This document shows positions 13,139-24,522 of a DNA stretch of 64,000 bases, piece by piece. The notes under the pieces were generated by a model that worked only from the letters and a program-made list of their open reading frames with translations, searched no databases and was not told the DNA's origin. The stretch is from Pohlia nutans (Eukaryota > Streptophyta > Bryopsida > Bryales > Mniaceae): contig CM040099.1 of the NCBI GenBank assembly GCA_022496805.1, positions 4,962,501-5,026,500 on the forward strand. Reading direction: 5' to 3'. Position numbers and translations under genes: made by a program. The stretch's first letter is position 1. Each line of letters begins with the position of its first letter.

Positions 13139-13704
13139 CGCCTAAATGTACTAGGGTGTCCCTGGAATTGAAAATCCTAAAAAATCATCATAAAGTCCTA
13201 TTTAGAATAATATTTTGGAATTGATATACAAATGTAAATTATAGATTTTGAATTTTGGATTCCATCCGTACGACTCAATTCACTAATACTATCACCAATA
13301 TTTAATTATAAAACTTGAAAGTTAAAATTACAAATTTCTTCTAAATTTGATTACAATTTTTTTTAAATTTTTTTTCGAGTAAAGTTTGTTGAAATGAATT
13401 TGAAATGAGATGCTTTTAAACGTGGTGATTCATTGAAATTTGTGTGTTTCTTAAAACCATGACCTCATTTTTGCATTACAGTCAATGCAATTTTGGCTTG
13501 GTCAACGACTTGACATACTTCTACATTTATAATTTTAGAAAAATATGTACTCAAGTATGACTAAATCCAACCATTAGATACGACAACAACTTGGTAAAGT
13601 ATCTCTAAACTATTGCATGACTTTCATCCAAGCATTGATGGAAAACGTATGGTCAGTTTGAATCTGTCACTCATTCAGAAACTGAACGCTGTGACATTTC
13701 GGGG
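13139..13704. mobile_element. TTAA-bordered element, family E, intact copy
   Basis: TTAA lies at 13135-13138 and 13705-13708. The 566-bp element starts CGCCTAAATGTAC and ends GACATTTCGGGG, degenerate forms of the common CCCCTAAACG ends. It is non-coding and gives the empty site for the insertion at 7714-9595. Confidence 0.8.
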
Positions 13705-13876
13705 TTAAACCTTCACTTGTCCACAATTTAACTACTGATGAAGTACTCTTGGGTGTGAAATATAACAAACCATCAACTATAGAGCTAAGACAGGAACAAT
13801 GCATAATAATGAATGTAAAGTTCAGTTCAAACCTAGCTCGCATTTACCATTTGTTAAAATTTAATCATTTATACAT

Positions 13877-14015
13877 ATTGTCTCTGCCCTTCTAAAGGAG
13901 ATACTACGAGAATGCTTTGTTTTTTAGGAGTTACGTGCGTGCACAGTAAAAAAGAGCCGTAAAAATAAATCTAAGGTAAATACGAAGGGAGAGACACTCC
14001 GCGACTAGCCGCTTG
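13877..14015. repeat. Dispersed repeat, GTCTCTGCCC family, copy 2
   Basis: This copy has TATTGTCTCTGCCCTTCTA at its left end and GCGACTAGCCGCTTG at its right end, matching the copies at 3437 and 55732. It lies about 1 kb upstream of the invertase start codon. Confidence 0.6.
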
Positions 14016-14621
14016 TTTATATTATTTTTATTTATTTATTTATTTTCGAGACAAATTGTGCGATTTATTCCCAAATTAATGTTTTCATGCCCACCAGAAG
14101 GAAGTTTCCTGGCCTGTGGCAAGGCACTCACTCATGCATACCTTTTTCCCCCTGAATGAGGTACCCAGCCAATCAGGAGGCCCAGAGATGCCAATGAAAA
14201 ACCTGGCCAATGCCAATTGGAGCCATGAATCTGACTTCTGACAGAATCACAGGGCCGGGCAATTGCCACTGAAGGGCCGGCCGAGTTAAGGTAATTACGT
14301 CGAGGAAAAAAAACAGTGTGACAAGCTTGACTAGATAGACACAGCTCTTCGCCTCTTCCTTCCTCTATCATAATCCTTTCTTTGTTTCGGCACGCTGCCC
14401 GATGACTAGGAGCGTCGTTTATCTGTACGGACCAACCGGCGTGATCCCATTTTCGTTTGCAGCTGCAGTAAGTCTGGCCTATCCATATCCTACGCTATTT
14501 TTGCCTTTTCATTTGCCTTTACGGGAGAATACCAATCCACTGACCCTTTTTCCTTACACCATAAATTCCCATTTTCCAGCCTTTCTTACTATTATTGCGT
14601 AGTGCACACTACTAGCTTCTG

Positions 14622-14629
14622 CATATAAG
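14622..14629 (+). promoter_or_regulatory. Probable TATA box of the invertase gene
   Basis: CATATAAG lies about 460 bp upstream of the invertase start codon and is followed by a CT-rich stretch. The long leader could contain an intron, because a good acceptor (GTTGTTGCAG) ends at 15037. The transcription start was not determined. Confidence 0.4.
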
Positions 14630-15087
14630 CTCCTCACCTCCCTGATCGATCTCTTCGATCGTGCACATTCGACAAACAGTTTCTAGCTAAGTTAGTAAGA
14701 GCTTGTGGAGCCCTGCAGTAGACGTTACAGTGGCGTAGAAGTGCTTAAAACGTCTCGAAGTTGCGGGTACGCTGCCTTGACGAGACTCCGGCCATTTCTT
14801 TAGTTAGAATTTGCTTATATATGTTGCCGCATTGGCATACTAGTAGTATTCCGGGTTCATTATTGCGTTAGTTCTAGTTTCGGGTTGCTGTTGAGTAGAT
14901 TCTGGTACGTTGGTTTCTGGTATGAATTAGACTTTCTGTGTCGATCGGGAGGGTGCGTTTAATTAATACGTTGTCAGTAGTCGGTTCACGTGAGTCTTGT
15001 GAGGCTTTTTTAACTGACGAGATCGCAGTTGTTGCAGGAAACGCGTATTGCGGTACCTTCCCGTTGATCGATCAGAGCTCTGGCGTG

Positions 15088-18000
15088 ATGGCTACGCCTT
15101 ACGATCCGTTACTCGATGGCCGTGATCAGAACGAAGAGCGACAGAGAACGGCATGGAGACGGTCCGCGTGGGTAATACTGGCTACAGTGAGTTGCATTGT
15201 TGTGCTCTTGGCGACAAATTTCTTCACGGACGACGTGAATATTCATCTCAAGGAGCCGTTGCGAGTGACGCATGCCAGGTCAAGTGGAGACGGAAACATC
15301 AGTTTGCGCGGCGAAGTGGCAAACTACTATCACCGAACCTCATTTCACTTTCAACCCGAGAAAAACTGGATGAATGGTACATCGACCCCCCATTCTCCCC
15401 TTGCGTTTCTGTCTATTCTTTGTCTTGAATCTCCCAGAATGTTCTTCGTAGCTGTATGCGTGCTTGACAGTTTATCGATCGATTTGGAAGTCCTGGATGA
15501 TTTTCTTGCAGTAAAGGGTTCCCTTTATTTGTGTCAAAAAAAAGTCTTGGATGAGGGAGCCTAATCTAACATGTGCACTGTTGTTGACGGCGGAACGCGT
15601 GAAATAAAATCTGCGGCCGGCATTTCCAGACCCGAATGGTACGCGTGACTCTTTGTTTAAGTTTCTCGTGACGTAACTTACGTGATAATTGACTGAAGTT
15701 AGTACCTTGCGATGCAATTTCTGATTTCACTGGAACTTAATTTAATTAATGACCTGTGGTTACTGTTTGTCAGGTCCGATGTACTACAAAGGCTACTACC
15801 ACCTTTTTTACCAGTACAACCCGAGCGCTAGCTACTGGGACTACGATCTAGCGTGGGGCCATGCCGTGTCCAAGGACCTGATCCACTGGCTTTACCTGGA
15901 CCTGGCTCTCGTGCCGGATCAGAAATACGATTCGCGAGGCGTGTGGTCAGGCTCCGTCACGCTCCGGGAAGATGGCGTACCCATCATCATCTACACTGGT
16001 GAGTAGTGTTCAGTACTATTCTTTTAATTTCCTTTTTTTTTGGGTGCAGATAAAAAGGAGAGTATTCAGTACTGTACTAGTCAAACCTCTCCACCTCGTT
16101 TGTTTACTTTTTTGGATTTTTACTGTGATTCTGTAGAGTTATTACTGTTGGCCCACGCGTTCTGCACCCATAAGTAGTTGCAGCAATCAAGCTGCACGCT
16201 TTTCCTGAAGTTTCGGTGGTCGGTTTTTCCATAACACTCTTTATCTTTGCCGCCCACTTGATCTGCAAATTTCCGGGAATGGTTTTTCTGGTTCTCCAAT
16301 ATCTATGGAGACGGTTTTTTTTCCCTTTTTTTTTCGTGGGGTTCTTTGGAAGCCCGTAAGGGACCCTGCACCAGTAAGTTTGCTGTGCCTTTTTCTCGTG
16401 TCACAGGATGATAGATTATTCACTTATGGGTTAGAACTCATAATTGAAGCTATTCTTTTGGACCACTAGATCAACTGAAATTGGATGACGTAGATTAAAA
16501 AGAGCGCACAGTAGGATATGGACTACATATCTGGCAAGGGCCGGTAGGTCAGAGCCGCTTATGTAGTTCATAAATTCTGCGCCAGTAAGTTTCGAGGTCC
16601 ATAAGTACTGCACTAGTAAGTTGCATTGGAATGTGGTCCAGGCTTAAATTTCGGAGGTTGGTAACATTTTGTAGTGGTCCATACCGGAATGGAATTATGC
16701 TATCTCAGACGTTTTGGGGTTGTTATCTTCCAAAGCATTCTTTAGAGGTCCATATTGCATCCATAGTTGTGATGAAATGTGTTCCCTGAAATTACTGGGG
16801 TTGATTTTGTCATAGAGGTCCATATAATTGCATCCATAGCTGCACGGAAATGCGTTCCTTGAAATTTCATGGGTTGGTTTTCCCATGACCTTTAGAGGCC
16901 CATATTGCATGGTTGCACTGAAATGCGTTTCTTGAAATTTCAAGAGTTGATTTTTCCATAACCTTCTTTAGAGGTCTGTATTGCATTCATAGTTGCATGG
17001 AAATGCGATCCATGGATTAGCTTTTTTCATTTGAAATACGTTTTAGAGGTCCATACTGCACCATCGAGTAGTACCATACCGCATCCATGGTTGTGCCGAA
17101 ATGAGTTTCCTAAAATCACGGTAGTTGAATTTTCTTTACATGTTTTAGAGGCCCACACTGCAGCCACAGTTGCACTGAAATGCGTTTCTTGAGATTGGTT
17201 TTTTTTTCATAACATTCTTTAAAGCTCCACTAGCACTGCCCATATCTTTTCTATGAATCACTTTTCCTTGGGATCTGAGTGGCGGGGTCTGTTTATTTTG
17301 AGTAAGTGTTAAGCTGGTACGTTGGGGTCCCATTACCGAAATTTCAGGAAACACATTTCCAGTACGATTGTCCGTGAATCCGATTAACTTATCAATTTTG
17401 TTTTACCAATATAGAGTTTGTACATTGGCTCGCTATCATATCAGAATGCTAAGGTGACTAGTCAATGCATCTATGAATCAATAAGTACACTTTTGACTCA
17501 AGAGCACAAGTCACCATTATCACTGGGAACTTCGACTGGTTTAGCCGGGGCTAAACTGGGGTGGTTTAGCCCCCTCTTTAGCCCCCCTTAGCACTATGTG
17601 AAAAATGGGGGGGCTAAATTTTTGTACCATTAGCCCCCATTTAGCCCCCTTTTTGTACCATTAGCCAGGGCTAAAACACAAATTAGCTGGGGCTAAAATG
17701 GAAGATTCGGGTTTAGCCGGGGCTAAACTGGGGTGGTTTAGCCCCCCCAAGCCAGTTTAGCCCCGGGGCTAAACTCTCCAAAGCTTCCAGTGTATGTCTT
17801 ATAACTTTCTGAAGCCTCGTAGCTCGGAAAGCCTATCTAGTTCATTAATAATATAATAAAGAGTCAATAGGAGTAGAAATGAAATTCAAGTTTAGATTAG
17901 TGTTGGGTCGGGTATGGGCGTGGGTCTAGATTTGCAATACCTATACCTACACCCATTCCAACACTCAAACCATATTGGACCAATAATATTTCAGATTCCA

Positions 18001-21000
18001 ATTCTAAAACTAAACGGTACTAACAGGTTTACAAGGGCCAAAGAATTAATATCATGATTTTCGACTCAAAACAAAATCCACTAAAAGAATAGGTAATCGT
18101 AAAATATGATGCTAATTCTGACTCTGATGCAGATTTACAAAAGAATGTTAAGACATGAGACTCCTATAAATGAAAATTGATCTTTGCCACTTATTGTTTC
18201 TTGTGATTTAATGAATTTTTTTCGTGATCAAATGCAGGCTCATCAAAGACGCTGGAGCAGACACAGAACATAGCGATGCCAGAAGACCCGGAGGATCCAT
18301 TGCTACGCAAATGGGTGAAACACAGGGACAATCCGATTCTGCGGCATCCACCGGGAATAGGCTCCACGGATTTTCGTGACCCAACCACGGCGTGGAAGGA
18401 CGAGGACGGGCAGTGGCTGATGACGGTAGGATCGAGGGATTTGGAGCAACCGAATGCAGGCCCGGGAACAGGGCTGGCGTTGCTGTACAAGAGTCCGGAC
18501 CTCGTGAACTGGCAGCTTCACGAGACGAACCCGATCCTGCACAGCGTGGACCACACGGGGATGTGGGAGTGCGTGGACTTCTACCCGGTGGCAGTGCAGG
18601 GTCGCCAGGGCTCGGAGAATTACGCCGCGGACCCGAGGAAGAAGTTCGTGCTGAAAGCCAGCTTGGATGTCACTCTCCACGACTACTACGCCGTGGGAGA
18701 GTACGACGTGCACAGGAAACGATTCAGAGCGGACGACGCGCACCGTGATTGCGGCACGGGCTTGCGGTATGATTACGGCAAGTTCTATGCGTCGAAGTCT
18801 TTCTTCGATCCCAAGAAGGACCGGCGCATTCTGTGGGGCTGGGTGAATGAGTCCGATAGTGAAGCCATTGACATTGCCAAAGGCTGGTCCTCTGTTCAGG
18901 TACATGACTCGTTCAAACCATCTTTTTCATCTTCGGTATTAACGATTTCGATCTTGGTGCCATTCCAAAATTCTTCAGGAATTGTGCAATAGTGAACTTA
19001 AGAGCCCTGATTCAACTTTTTTATATTTATTTTAATAACAATGTCATTATTATATACTAGCAAATACCGAAGAAAGGAAAGCGCAAGAATTGCATTAAGA
19101 ACGTGGGAATCAATTGGGAACATAATGAGAACAGTGGAGAACATAAAAGTAACATGGGCGTGACACAATAGGGGATGAAAAACGACATGAAGAATGGATG
19201 TAAGTTTCAAGATGAGCACAGGGACCTTGACCAATTCATTGCCAAGTAAATGGTAAAAGAATGATGGTGAATTCGTGGTGAACACTTGCTAAATTGAGCA
19301 ACCACTTCAATTTAACAAGTGTTCACCACGAATTCACCATCATTTTTGTACCATTTATTACCTGGTGAATGTGTCAAGGTGTCTTGTGGAGAATGTGACC
19401 ATTTTTGTGACATCGGGTCGTGACCATGTGCATTTAATATAATAGATGTAAGGTATGCTCACACTTGACGTTAAAACTGATCTGAAGAGAGTGAATCTAG
19501 TCCAAATATGTGTTTAAATTCATTCCAAAGACATTCACTAACACCACTCTAAACAATATATGATATCTAGATTCATTCAAACCATACCAGACTTTCTTTT
19601 TCTTTTTTGAAACAATGACGATCCATACCAGACCTTTTAATCTTCGGTATTAACGATTTTGATCTTGGTGCCCTGCCAGGCTATTCCAAGAGTGGTATTT
19701 TATGAGAGTGAAACCAAAAGCTTGGTCCAAGTGCCAGTAGAGGAGGTGGAGGATCTTCGTGGTGCCCAAGTCACGCAACGAAACGTGGAGCTTGCACCAG
19801 GTTCCCATTTTGAAATCCAGGGCGCCACTGGTGGACAGGTATTCTTTTATTAACTTTCCCATATGTACATTAGAACAAGAAGAGGTTTGCATATGTACCA
19901 ATACAAAAAAAACGGAATTAATAGTAAACTTGAGGTATATAACTTGACTTACACCTCAAGCTTAGTACAAACTTGAAATTCAAGTTACATCTTTGTTGAC
20001 CATCGATATTTAACCATTTTCAGTCACGTGTTACATTCTTTCAGGAATTCTGCAATAGTGAATATAGCCAGGGCAGGAACTTACTAGTCTTGAAACTAAC
20101 TTTTTATTTATAATAATGATGCCATTACTATATACTAGCATTGACATGTTGCATTGCAACAATGAACATAAGAGAACATAGAAAGGTGCCCGCCGCATTC
20201 AACATCAATGCATGCAGGTATGAAGTGGGATGCCTTCGACATGGTATCATAAAATTTTGGGACGAAAACGTGACTGTTTTCGTGACAACAGGTTACGTGA
20301 CAATATGCATTTAATATAATAGATGTGTTTGATTTAAGGCATGTTCACACTTGAATATAAAGATGAATTTGACTAAAGTGGCCTTTTTCTGTTGGGAATG
20401 TGCAGTTGGATGTTGAAGTTGTGTTCGATTACCCAAACATTACAAACCTCACTCAGGATGTAACGAGAAAATTGGATGACCACTTCGATTGCAACCAAGG
20501 AGGAGCCGCTCATCGTGGAGTCTTGGGACCATTTGGACTCCTGGTGTTGGCCGATGAGAGCTTCCAGGAGCAGACTGCAGTGTTCTTCTATGTGTCTTAT
20601 TCTACGTCTCAGGGCAAGTGGAGAACCAGATTCTGCAGCGACCAAACAAGGTACATGGCAAATCAATCTACTTTTCACATTTTTGGATATTCTCAATACT
20701 GATTGAATTCATTTAGGCTGGACATGGACATTTAAAAGCATTGTTGGTCCTCAAAAATAATGCACGTTCTAATTAATTATGCTCCATTTCTTGTGAAAAG
20801 GTCATCCTTGTTGCCTGACGTCGACACCACTGTGTACGGGAGTTATGTGGACGTTCTTCACTCCGAGGATTTCCTCTCCCTCCGAGTTTTGGTAAGCATT
20901 TCCATACCCATTTTCACTTCCCTCATCATCTTGGTTGCTTAAGTAGTAGTAAGAACCCTAAACCCTAATGGCCAGCGTGAATAGTGTCTATTCCACCCAC

Positions 21001-21758
21001 CCATGGTTCAATGTCCACTGAACAAAGAACCAATGGTGCAGGACTACTTAAGACACTAAAGTAACGAGAAACCAAGTAACTAATGGCCAGCGTGAATATA
21101 GTGTCTATTCGACCCACCCATGGTTCAATGTTCACCAGACAAAGGACCAATGGTGCAAGACTACTTTAGACATTATAGTAATCAAAAACCAAGTAACCAA
21201 GCAAAAAATGGCCAAAAACCAAGTAACAAGTAAAATTAGTCCAAAGTAAAATGTGGATGGTATGTTGTATAAGATTTCTTTTTTTCTTTCAGGTTGCTTG
21301 AGCATTATAGTCTTGACAACATAACTTTCTAGAGAAATCATTTACAGACCAACTCTAGAAAGAATCTTTTTTAAACACGTAGATACAATTTTGTTTCAAC
21401 ACACATGTTCTTTTCTAGTCATTTGATTGTCCCACTAAAGTATGTGGACCAAAATTGCCATCTGAAACGTACAAAGTGTATTGGCAAGGGGCCATTCTAA
21501 GTGCACATACCGTACTAGATTCTCTTCCTTTACTGAAAGAATGGTATTGATCAATGGTGGGCGGAATTGCAGGTGGATCGGTCAATTGTGGAGAGCTTTG
21601 TGCAAGGTGGTCGGAAGGTGATAACATCGCGAGTGTACCCCACCATGGCCACAGACCAAGCTGCGCGTTTATATTTATTCAACAATGCCACAACGCCAAT
21701 GAAAGTGAGAAGCATTGATGCATGGCAGATGTACTCGGTGCCTATGCATGCCATTTAA
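15088..21758 (+). CDS. Vacuolar-type acid invertase (beta-fructofuranosidase, GH32)
   Basis: The product hydrolyses sucrose to glucose and fructose, probably in the vacuole. Exons are 15088-15376, 15630-15638, 15774-15998, 18238-18899, 19680-19838, 20406-20650, 20801-20891 and 21573-21758; phases agree and give 621 residues. The start is the first in-frame ATG (MATPYDPLL). Residues 27-45 form a membrane anchor behind a short cytosolic tail, as in vacuolar invertases. Catalytic landmarks are present: the WMNDPNG nucleophile site (Asp97), FRDP (Asp222) and WECVD with acid/base Glu285. Val after Cys is the vacuolar signature, where cell-wall enzymes have Pro. The 9-nt exon 2 encodes the core of DPN. 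Intron 3 is 2.2 kb and holds a minisatellite and a CACTA-like element. The C-terminal part is complete and no lesion was seen. Confidence 0.93.
15501..15541. mobile_element. Ultra-short retroposon tail in invertase intron 1
   Basis: A 41-bp insert contains CTTGCAGTAAAGGG, CCCTTTATTTGTGTC and an A-tail. It is flanked by near-identical 13-mers at 15488-15500 (AAGTCCTGGATGA) and 15542-15554 (AAGTCTTGGATGA). The long duplication and A-rich end fit non-LTR retroposition of a severely 5'-truncated element. Confidence 0.65.
15630..15638 (+). other. 9-nt micro-exon of the invertase gene
   Basis: ACCCGAATG lies between a CAG acceptor and a GTACGC donor. With one base from exon 1 and two from exon 3 it completes the codons Asp-Pro-Asn-Gly of the sucrose-binding site. 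Plant invertase genes are known for a 9-nt exon at this point, so its presence here strongly supports the model. Confidence 0.93.
16743..17235. repeat. Degenerate minisatellite, about 75-bp unit, in invertase intron 3
   Basis: Units start AGAGGTCCATATTGCATCCA near 16743, 16816, 16892, 16970, 17045 and 17147, with a partial unit near 17221. Each continues into GTTGCACTGAAATGCGTTTC and a T-rich end. A further diverged unit may precede the array from about 16636. Unit length varies from about 73 to 102 bp. Confidence 0.8.
17521..17792. mobile_element. CACTA-like miniature transposon in invertase intron 3
   Basis: The 272-bp element begins CACTGGGAACTTC and ends GAAGCTTCCAGTG, flanked by TAT on both sides (17518-17520 and 17793-17795). 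The interior holds about ten copies of TTTAGCCCC or its complement. CACT ends, a 3-bp duplication and dense subterminal repeats are hallmarks of En/Spm-CACTA elements. No transposase is encoded. Confidence 0.7.
20967..21200. repeat. Tandem duplication of about 115 bp in invertase intron 7
   Basis: Two adjacent units start AATGGCCAGCGTGAATA at 20967 and 21082. They share the block CCACCCATGGTTCAATGT and end in AAACCAAGTAAC. The units differ at a modest number of positions. Confidence 0.85.
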
Positions 21759-22148
21759 ATTGCTCGTCTCCAACCACTTTGTACACTATTTTCCCAAATA
21801 CCTAACCATCTATAATTATGTACTCCATAGTCTGAATACGTTGCCACCCCTGTTGCCAGTCCATATGGTTATCATGTGGGTTGGTTAGAGAATTACATGA
21901 GGTTAATATTCATTGATAGCACTATTGAATTCAATAGTACCGGTACTATTATTTCGGAATTATTTACTCTGGAATGGTCACCTTAGATAGGATTTAAAAC
22001 CTCTAGTGCATAGCTGGGTTCATGGACCATGTTGTACACTGATATTCTTTTTAATCTAAATCAAAGATTAGTCTAGTCATGTGCGTAATCCTCAGCCTGA
22101 CAGCTGTCCCAGATAGAACTTGTAATGAAATCTTATCCTTTATTCTGC

Positions 22149-22197
22149 AATAAAGGTCTTCCTTTATTTGTGTTAGAAAAATAAAAAATAAAAAATA
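22149..22197. mobile_element. Ultra-short retroposon tail in the invertase 3' region
   Basis: A 49-bp insert with CCTTTATTTGTGTTAG and an A-rich tail is flanked by 16-mers TTATCCTTTATTCTGC (22133-22148) and TTATCCTATATTCTGC (22198-22213), which differ at one base. It belongs to the family seen at 15501 and 22380. It brings an AATAAA (22149-22154) that could serve as a polyadenylation signal about 400 bp past the stop codon. Confidence 0.65.
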
Positions 22198-22379
22198 TTA
22201 TCCTATATTCTGCTTGTGATTGGTTCATTAACTGTATGGAGTGTGTGGGTGGAGAAGCTAAAATTGAAGTACAGTACTCTTCAAGCATAGATAGGAATTT
22301 CAGGGAGTGTAGATTTGGAGTGCAAGGGTGCAGATGCTTTTTGATGCCTTTCGTGACAGTTTAGAAAATGTGGGTCCAG

Positions 22380-22458
22380 GTCTTGTGGCTCTCTTTTTTT
22401 CTTCAGTTTCTTGCAGTAAAGGGTTCCCTTTATTTGTGTCAAAAAAATAACAAATAAC
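22380..22458. mobile_element. Ultra-short retroposon tail, longest copy
   Basis: A 79-bp insert ends CAGTAAAGGG, CCCTTTATTTGTGTC and then an A-rich tail. It lies between identical 19-mers TTAGAAAATGTGGGTCCAG at 22361-22379 and 22459-22477. The perfect 19-bp duplication marks a recent target-primed insertion. Confidence 0.8.
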
Positions 22459-22972
22459 TTAGAAAATGTGGGTCCAGAATATTTGCCTTCCATAAGGTAT
22501 GCAGTGGAAGTACTGTACCACTGTAAGTTATACTATATTCGTTGAGCGTGAGATTCTCACAATGATGTTTTGCACTTTTTAATATTTTCTTCACCAACCG
22601 GCAATGAGTTTTCTGTTGCATTTTGTCATCATTGTCACTGGTGTACACTTAAAAGCTCTTTAATCTGACCACCTTTTTCACCATGACGGTGTTTGAATGT
22701 ACGACACGTGTGTTACACTCAACGAATAGTGTCACACATGTGTTATACATATTCCAGATTCCAGAATGTTATTGTAAAAGGATCATTATAAAAAGGTACG
22801 ATTCAATTTATTATGTTTTTACAAATAATTATTCCAAAAATAGGATTGTACTATTCCTGTTTAAAATTGCAGTGAAGTTAAAAGAATTGAGAAATATTTG
22901 TAAGGTTTGGTGTTTGGGAACAATGGAATCTTCCAGAAATAATGATCAGTATTTGCTATAGCTTGTATGAAT

Positions 22973-23225
22973 TTGCTATGTGGGTACAATATTCAACTAC
23001 AAAGTCACGCGAGATAAACATGGGAAAAGGTACATCTTGTTTGTTTATCATGATTTTACCTTGCTATGTGGGTACAATATTCAACTACAAAAACACACGA
23101 GACAAACGTGGGAAATGGTACATCATATTTGTTTATCATGATTTTACCTTGCTATGAGGGTACAATATTCAACAACAAGGACACACTTGACAAACATGGG
23201 AAAAAGGTACATCATATTTATTTAT
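22973..23225. repeat. Three tandem 88-bp units
   Basis: Units begin TTGCTATGTGGGTACAATAT near 22973, 23061 and 23149. Each contains an ATGGGAAAAGGTACATC-like block, and the first two end in TTTATCATGATTTTACC. The third unit diverges at its right end. Confidence 0.85.
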
Positions 23226-23608
23226 AAAGTAACTCAATTTATCACGGTTTTACCATACGTGAAGGTTTGATTCAATATCTTAGCGTGGAAACAATTTCTT
23301 TTCCAACAAAAAGAGCATCAAGCAAATTCATTTTTATTTATTTTTTAAATGTTCTCTCACAACTCGTTATGACTTTGTCATGAGTGACGTTCTTTGTACA
23401 GTGCCCCTAAAAAAACATTGTCGGCTCTTTCCTAAACCCATAATTTTTGTACTAAAAAGAAACAACATATCTTCATGATCATTCAAGCTCTTTCAATAGG
23501 AATTTTTATAAGTGGAACTTATAAACTCTAATTTATAGTCTAATATTTTTAATTTAGAAATTTCTAAGTATTGTGCGTTCTATTGGATTTACAAGTCTAA
23601 TGGGTTAA

Positions 23609-24518
23609 CCCCTAAAATTCTGAGCGACCATATTCTGGTCGTTCCACTTCTTGGGCAGCCTCCATGGACCTCATACTTTTAAACATTTCAATAAAAATTT
23701 CAGTGTAGCTTCCAAAAACTACACTCTACATGTCGCACTTCGTTTCATGTCATTCCGATAAGTATTGCAAAAGTTATAAGCATTTGAAGTTTTTGAAGCA
23801 AGATCGGGCAGCAAGATTTTTTTAATTTTTTACTCTTTTTCAAAATTTCTTTTTTGATTCATGATTGGTTGATCTTTATCTACAAATGAAGCTTTAAATC
23901 TACCCATTTTGAGCAATGGGATAAAAGTTATGAGGAGATCTATTTTTTGGGCAGTTTGGACCAAAAAACCTTTGAAGCTCATTTCTAAACTCAATTTTCA
24001 ATATTTTCTAATGAAATAAAAGGCACTAGGTGAAGATTTCCAAGTACAACATTCTCACCGTTAAGATTGACATTTTACAATTCCATGTCAAACTTATTAA
24101 TGATTTTCTTTTTCCTTTCACTTTGTACCCACTTCTAGTAATTGTTTTATGAAAAAATTAATATGAGCTTTTTTCTTACAAGATTTTATATTTGAAGACT
24201 TAACTCAATTGTTAACATGGTCTTGCCATTCAATCAATTTCTAACCCATTCAAAAAAAAGATTTTAATTTCTAAAGTTCAAATTTGTCACCGATTGAACC
24301 CCAAAAAATCTTCTTTTGCAACTTTGATCCTTATAATCTAAGAATCTAATGGTCATTTTGCTCTCAAATTTTGTGCTCACATGAAAATTCAAGTTGGGTA
24401 TTAGATCTTACGGTTAAATGATGAAAAAACTAAAAAACATAAGATTTCTTCAACAACTTCCAAATGCTGTGTTTTTTTATGGTTTTTTTGTGAGAATACA
24501 GTCAAGGAATTTTAGGGG
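23609..24518. mobile_element. TTAA-bordered element, about 910 bp
   Basis: The element begins CCCCTAAAATTC after TTAA (23605-23608) and ends GAATTTTAGGGG before TTAA (24519-24522), a perfect 12-bp inverted repeat. It is AT-rich and non-coding. It is the longest uninterrupted member of the TTAA group here, and no second copy was found in the window. Confidence 0.7.
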
Positions 24519-24522
24519 TTAA

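Noticed and set aside
14938..15087. Upstream in-frame extension of the invertase reading frame
   Set aside because: It begins at a non-ATG codon; the first ATG in frame is at 15088 and gives the typical N-terminus.
18303..18905. 200-codon open frame on the minus strand opposite invertase exon 4
   Set aside because: It is a shadow of the GC-rich third codon positions of the real exon and has no recognisable protein features.
20954..20966. AACCCTAAACCCTAA telomere-like motif in invertase intron 7
   Set aside because: Only two units, common by chance in AT-rich plant DNA, and not near a transcription start.
23605..24522. Considered as a gene region because of its length
   Set aside because: No open frame of note; the 12-bp inverted ends and TTAA borders explain it as a transposon.
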